Assembly (NCBI GenBank): GCA_026552955.1
Contig: JAPMTS010000047.1
Location: 31,120 to 95,119, forward strand
From: Candidatus Methanoperedens sp.
GTDB lineage: Archaea > Halobacteriota > Methanosarcinia > Methanosarcinales > Methanoperedenaceae
DNA length: 64,000 bases
Direction: 5' to 3'
Shown piece by piece: positions 60,377-64,000 of the stretch. Below the pieces are notes generated by a model. The model was given only the letters and a program-made list of their open reading frames with translations, did no database searches and was not told where the DNA came from. The translations under genes and the position numbers were made by a program. Position 1 is the stretch's first letter; each line of letters begins with the position of its first letter.

Positions 60377-63300
60377 TTATGGTACTCACCCAACGATTTT
60401 ATCGTGATCTCACCTTTGTTCATCGCTTCGATCGCATCAGCGGCAGCAAGTGCAGCCTGAATAGTTGTTATATAAGGCACGCTGAAATCAACAGCTGCAC
60501 GCCTTATCTGGAAACCATCTTTAACAGTCTGCTTGCTTGTTGGCGTATTAATAATGAGATCTACTTTTTTATTATGGATAAGGTCTACAACATTCGGTGA
60601 ACCTTCACTTACCTTCTTTATGACATCGATCTTGATCCCTTTTTCAACCAAAAATCGCGCTGTTCCTCCCGTACCCAGAAGATAAAGACCTGCATCCTGC
60701 ATTTTCTTTGCAACAGTAACGATATTCTCTTTATCGGTATCACGAATGGAAAGAAAGACTGTACCCGACATTGGAAGTTTATTATCCCCGGCCCACTCTG
60801 CCTTATAGAAGGCTTTTCCGAAATCGTAATCTATACCCATCACTTCACCTGTACTTTTCATCTCAGGCCCAAGAAGCGGGTCGGCGCCAGGTAATTTATC
60901 AAAAGGCAAAAGCACCTCTTTTACGGAAACATGTTTCGGGGTGATATCACCAATTATCCCGAGTTCTTTCAGGGTGTGCCCCACCATTACCCTGGCAGCG
61001 ATCTTGGCAAGCGGAACACCTGTAGCCTTGCTCACAAATGGGATCGTGCGGCTTGACCTGGGATTCGCTTCAAGAACATAAACTATCCCATTCTTTGTCG
61101 CCATCTGGATATTCAGTATCCCCACCACATTGAGCGCAAGAGCTATTTTCTTTACATAATCACGAACAATAGCGATGATCTCAGGTTTGAGGGACTGCGC
61201 TGGTATAACGCAGGCGGAATCTCCGGAATGGATGCCAGCTTCTTCAATATGCTCCATTATCGCACCGATCAGCACATCCCTACCATCGCAAATGGCATCC
61301 ACATCAATTTCAACGGCGTTATCAAGAAAATCATCGATCAGCACTGGATGCTCATTGGATACTTTTACGGCTTCTTTCAGGTAGCGGTCAAGGTCGCGTT
61401 CATCATATACGATTTCCATGGCCCGTCCGCCCAATACATATGATGGGCGCACAAGTACGGGATATCCAATCCTTTTGGCTTCATTAAAAGCCTGTGAATA
61501 ATTGATCGCGCATCCTGCTTCTGGCTGGAATATCCCAAGGTCTTTCATCATGGCATTGAACCGCCCCCTGTCCTCAGCGATATCCATGTTATCGGGCGTG
61601 GTTCCCAGGATGACTGTATCAAGATCAGTTCTCCTTTCAAGTTCTTTCTTAAGGGGTATTGCCAGGTTCACTGATGTCTGTCCCCCGAACTGCACCATTA
61701 CACCATAAGGACGTTCCCGATCTATCACATTCATGACATCTTCAAGGGTCAGGGGCTCAAAAAATAATTTGTCTGAGGTATCGTAGTCAGTAGAAACGGT
61801 TTCAGGATTATTGTTCAATATATGGGTCTCAATACCCTCTTCACGAAGAGCTGATACCGCATGAACCGTACAGTAATCAAACTCAATGCCCTGCCCGATG
61901 CGGATCGGACCTGAACCAATGATAAGCACTTTCTTGTTATTCGAAGGCGATGCTTCGCATTGTTCTTCATAAGTTGAATAATAATATGGCGTTGCAGCCG
62001 CAAATTCTGCTGCGCATGTATCAACCATCTTATATGTAGGAATTATCCCCTTGAGCCTTCGCATATCATTGATTTCTTCACGGCTCTTTCCGGTCAAAAA
62101 TGCTATTCTCTCATCGCTCAAGCCCATACGTTTGGCTTTCTTCAGGTTGTCCGGGGAGAGGTCTGCTTTCACTTTATCTTCAATATCGATAATATTTCGG
62201 ATTTTCTGGATGAAGAACGGGTCGATACTGGTAATTCGTGATATTTCTTCATCTGGCATGCCATCACGTAATGCCTGGTAGATGACGAACAGGCGTTCAT
62301 GCGTGGGATGGCGCAGGATATCAACTATCTCATCTTTAGTCCATTCCTTGAACCCGAAGTTCATATCCACTTCAAGTGAACGTACCGCTTTCTGGAGCGC
62401 TTCTTCAATAGTGCGCCCGATGGCCATTACCTCACCTGTGCTTTTCATGGCAGTTGTGAGATGCTTATCCGCTGTCACGAATTTATCAAATGGCCAGCGC
62501 GGTATCTTGACTACTGTGTAGTCGATGGTAGGTTCAAAAGACGCAGGAGTTTTTTTAGTGATATCATTGGTTATTTCATCAAGTGTCATTCCAATTGCGA
62601 TTTTTGCGGTCATGCGAGCTATCGGATAACCCGTTGCTTTTGAAGCCAGCGCGGATGAGCGCGAAACACGCGGATTGACTTCTACGATCCTGACCTCGTC
62701 ATCGCGAACAGCGAACTGGATATTGCATCCACCTTCTATTCCAAGAGCCCTTATGATCTTAATTGAAGTACTGCGAAGTCTCTGGTGGTCAGTATCCGAG
62801 AGCGTCTGGGAAGGTGTTACCACGATCGATTCACCTGTATGAATGCCCATGGGGTCGATGTTCTCCATATTGCATATGACGATACAGGTATCGTTTCTGT
62901 CACGCATGACCTCATACTCGAATTCCTTCCAGCCTATAATGCTCTCTTCTATCAGTACCTGCCCGATCCTTGAGCGTTTAAGACCCCTTTCTGTTATTTC
63001 GAGTAGCTCTTCTTTTGTATAGGCAATACCCCCTCCTGCGCCGCCAAGAGTGTATGCGGGACGGATAATGAGCGGAAGACCCAATTCTTCGATAAGGGCC
63101 AGGGCTTCATCAAGTGTGTTCACTGCTTTTGAGCGCGGGACTCTTTCGCCAATGCTTATCATTTTTCTCTTAAAGAGATCCCTGTCTTCCGAGTCCTTGA
63201 TCGCTTGCAAGGATGTCCCCAGAAGCTCAACGCCGAATTTTTCCAGCACACCCATATCCGCAAGTTCAGTTGTGATATTAAGGCCGGTCTGCCCCCCAAG

Positions 63301-63567
63301 TCCCGCAATTATGCCATCAGGCCGTTCTTTTTCTATTATCTTCGCCACGATTTCGGGCTCAAGGGGCTCTATGTAAACCGAGTCTGCCATGTCGGTATCT
63401 GTCATAATGGTAGCAGGATTGCTGTTGACCAGAATGACTTTTATTCCTTCTTCTCGAAGGGAACGGCATGCCTGACTGCCAGAAAAATCAAATTCTGCCC
63501 CCTGTCCTATCATTATGGGGCCTGAACCTATAAGCAGCACTTTTTTGATGTCGGATCTTTTTGGCAT
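60373..63567 (-). CDS. carB: Carbamoyl-phosphate synthase large subunit
   Basis: 1064 residues with two ATP-grasp halves, each starting with a Rossmann-like [25 protein letters not shown] motif. [15 protein letters not shown] in the final 130 residues belongs to the MGS-like regulatory domain. It makes carbamoyl phosphate for arginine and pyrimidines together with CarA, which is not in the window. The longer frame begins at 63597, but the ATG at 63567 has an AGGAGG-type site 4-9 bases before it and gives the family start, so it is preferred. Confidence 0.95.
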   Translation of the reverse strand: MPKRSDIKKVLLIGSGPIMIGQGAEFDFSGSQACRSLREEGIKVILVNSNPATIMTDTDMADSVYIEPLEPEIVAKIIEKERPDGIIAGLGGQTGLNITTELADMGVLEKFGVELLGTSLQAIKDSEDRDLFKRKMISIGERVPRSKAVNTLDEALALIEELGLPLIIRPAYTLGGAGGGIAYTKEELLEITERGLKRSRIGQVLIEESIIGWKEFEYEVMRDRNDTCIVICNMENIDPMGIHTGESIVVTPSQTLSDTDHQRLRSTSIKIIRALGIEGGCNIQFAVRDDEVRIVEVNPRVSRSSALASKATGYPIARMTAKIAIGMTLDEITNDITKKTPASFEPTIDYTVVKIPRWPFDKFVTADKHLTTAMKSTGEVMAIGRTIEEALQKAVRSLEVDMNFGFKEWTKDEIVDILRHPTHERLFVIYQALRDGMPDEEISRITSIDPFFIQKIRNIIDIEDKVKADLSPDNLKKAKRMGLSDERIAFLTGKSREEINDMRRLKGIIPTYKMVDTCAAEFAAATPYYYSTYEEQCEASPSNNKKVLIIGSGPIRIGQGIEFDYCTVHAVSALREEGIETHILNNNPETVSTDYDTSDKLFFEPLTLEDVMNVIDRERPYGVMVQFGGQTSVNLAIPLKKELERRTDLDTVILGTTPDNMDIAEDRGRFNAMMKDLGIFQPEAGCAINYSQAFNEAKRIGYPVLVRPSYVLGGRAMEIVYDERDLDRYLKEAVKVSNEHPVLIDDFLDNAVEIDVDAICDGRDVLIGAIMEHIEEAGIHSGDSACVIPAQSLKPEIIAIVRDYVKKIALALNVVGILNIQMATKNGIVYVLEANPRSSRTIPFVSKATGVPLAKIAARVMVGHTLKELGIIGDITPKHVSVKEVLLPFDKLPGADPLLGPEMKSTGEVMGIDYDFGKAFYKAEWAGDNKLPMSGTVFLSIRDTDKENIVTVAKKMQDAGLYLLGTGGTARFLVEKGIKIDVIKKVSEGSPNVVDLIHNKKVDLIINTPTSKQTVKDGFQIRRAAVDFSVPYITTIQAALAAADAIEAMNKGEITIKSLGEYHK

Positions 63568-63571
63568 TTTT

Positions 63572-63576
63572 CCTCC
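63572..63576 (-). promoter_or_regulatory. Ribosome-binding site fixing the carB start
   Basis: CCTCC on the plus strand (GGAGG in the mRNA) lies four bases before the ATG at 63567, and no comparable site precedes the upstream in-frame ATG at 63597. Confidence 0.75.
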
Positions 63577-63627
63577 GTTTTTCAGGCTTAATGGCAAGAT
63601 GTCCTATTAATTGTATCCTTTGTTCCC

Positions 63628-64000
63628 TTATAAGGGTATATTTCCAGTCAATACGGATTTTGGTTCAATATCATATTCATCAAAGATCTCACCTACAAGC
63701 TCTTCCAGGATATCCTCAATTGAAACCAATCCTATGACCTTCATATTATTATCCACGACTATTGAAATACTCATTTTCTTTTGCTGGAGTTCCTTAAGAA
63801 TTGAAGAGATCTCTTTTCCTGCCTTGACAATCTGCAATGGACGCAAAATCTGGAAAACTTTTGTTCTTGGGAGGTCATGGTCTTTGAACTTCAAAAAATC
63901 TTTGGCATAGATCATACCCGTGATATTATCGAACTCTTTCCTGTAAACAGGTATTCTCGAATGACCCGACTTATTGATCAAATCAAGTGCAATATCAAGT
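63628..64000 (-). CDS. CBS-domain protein, C-terminal part (CorC/HlyC/CNNM-like)
   Basis: The frame runs off the right edge and ends at 63628. The visible part has the tail of a CBS pair: SGHSRIPVYRKEFDNITGMIYAKDFL, then KKMSISIVVDNNMKVIGLVSIEDILEELVGEIFDE. This repeated IPVY...GI/L-x-DIL pattern with EELVGEI is characteristic of CNNM/CorC proteins, which follow a DUF21 membrane domain. The C-terminal transporter-associated domain seems absent, as only about 14 residues follow EELVGEIFDE. Probably a Mg2+/Co2+ transport or export protein. Confidence 0.78.
   Translation of the reverse strand, partial: LDIALDLINKSGHSRIPVYRKEFDNITGMIYAKDFLKFKDHDLPRTKVFQILRPLQIVKAGKEISSILKELQQKKMSISIVVDNNMKVIGLVSIEDILEELVGEIFDEYDIEPKSVLTGNIPL

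Noticed and set aside
63568-63597. Upstream start for carB giving 10 extra residues
   Set aside because: The ATG at 63567 has a GGAGG site at the right distance and gives the usual family N-terminus.
1-64000. CRISPR array or cas genes
   Set aside because: No regularly spaced direct repeats with unique spacers were seen. The CGTTTT repeats at 21911-21960 are too short and too close.
1-64000. Intact insertion sequence or integrase next to the tRNA
   Set aside because: No transposase or integrase motifs were recognised, and no duplicated tRNA 3' end was seen near 30 kb.

Overview
The window is archaeal. Informational genes are of euryarchaeal type: the large subunit of D-family DNA polymerase with an intein, Hel308, a HerA-like ATPase, CDC48, archaeal PheS, a wHTH regulator and an Lrp-type regulator with a TRASH metal site. 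A probable methanofuran-biosynthesis ligase (MfnD), PGF-CTERM surface proteins, a two-gene cis-prenyltransferase pair and a large investment in multiheme c-type cytochromes point to Methanosarcinales, most like the 'Ca. Methanoperedens' (ANME-2d) group. That placement is inference from gene content, not from a database search.

Layout. 0-3 kb: edge of a CorA transporter, a flippase-like membrane protein, and a minus operon (small membrane protein, QueH, MfnD-like ATP-grasp). 3.3-4.5 kb: DEAD-box RNA helicase with a hairpin next to its start codon. 4.9-16 kb: surface polysaccharide and protein-sorting island. It has a GT2, an exosortase-type archaeosortase with its EpsI partner, CPBP and DUF1616 membrane proteins, then GT2, two GT4, a three-part NTase-like/P-loop/kinase-like protein and a Wzx-type flippase. 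16.2-21.9 kb: minus-strand respiratory operon (PGF-CTERM multiheme cytochrome, small cytochrome, Tat-exported 4Fe-4S protein, NrfD, second PGF-CTERM cytochrome, 13-motif NapC-like cytochrome). 22-30 kb: rpiA, sugar nucleotidyltransferase, a type II/IV secretion or pilus ATPase plus platform pair, HerA-like ATPase, a 54-residue small gene and tRNA-Arg(CCG). 30-33 kb: polyprenol carrier-lipid genes (DUF92/kinase-like protein, an NgBR-like subunit without catalytic residues, catalytic UppS). 33-43.6 kb: Hel308, a HepT/MntA toxin-antitoxin pair, pheS, purA, cdc48, a radical SAM enzyme. 43.6-54 kb: a metal/redox cluster. 54-56 kb: degraded, repeat-rich stretch with a broken regulator. 56-64 kb: polC with intein, carB, edge of a CBS-domain protein.

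The most interesting system is at 43.9-53.9 kb. Five copies of an inverted repeat, TTTACA-N5-TGTAAA (one with a mismatch), occur upstream of a Cys/Met-rich small protein, a YHS metal-binding protein, the Lrp-TRASH regulator itself, and (twice, flanking the TATA box) a NosR/NapH-like polyferredoxin with a Met/His-rich exported N-terminus. The simplest reading is a local, autoregulated metal regulon, probably copper, run by the Lrp-TRASH protein. It also takes in DUF305, SHOCT and Met-rich proteins, a CC/HH membrane protein, and an operon joining an ICMT-type methyltransferase, an archaeosortase A-like enzyme and DUF63.

The parts may be functionally connected. The archaeosortase at 48-49 kb is of the type expected to process the PGF-CTERM tails seen on the cytochromes at 17-18 and 21-22 kb. 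The polyprenol genes at 30-33 kb would supply the lipid carrier used by the glycosyltransferases and flippase at 5-16 kb. Starts, TATA boxes and operators were read by eye and have not been tested computationally.
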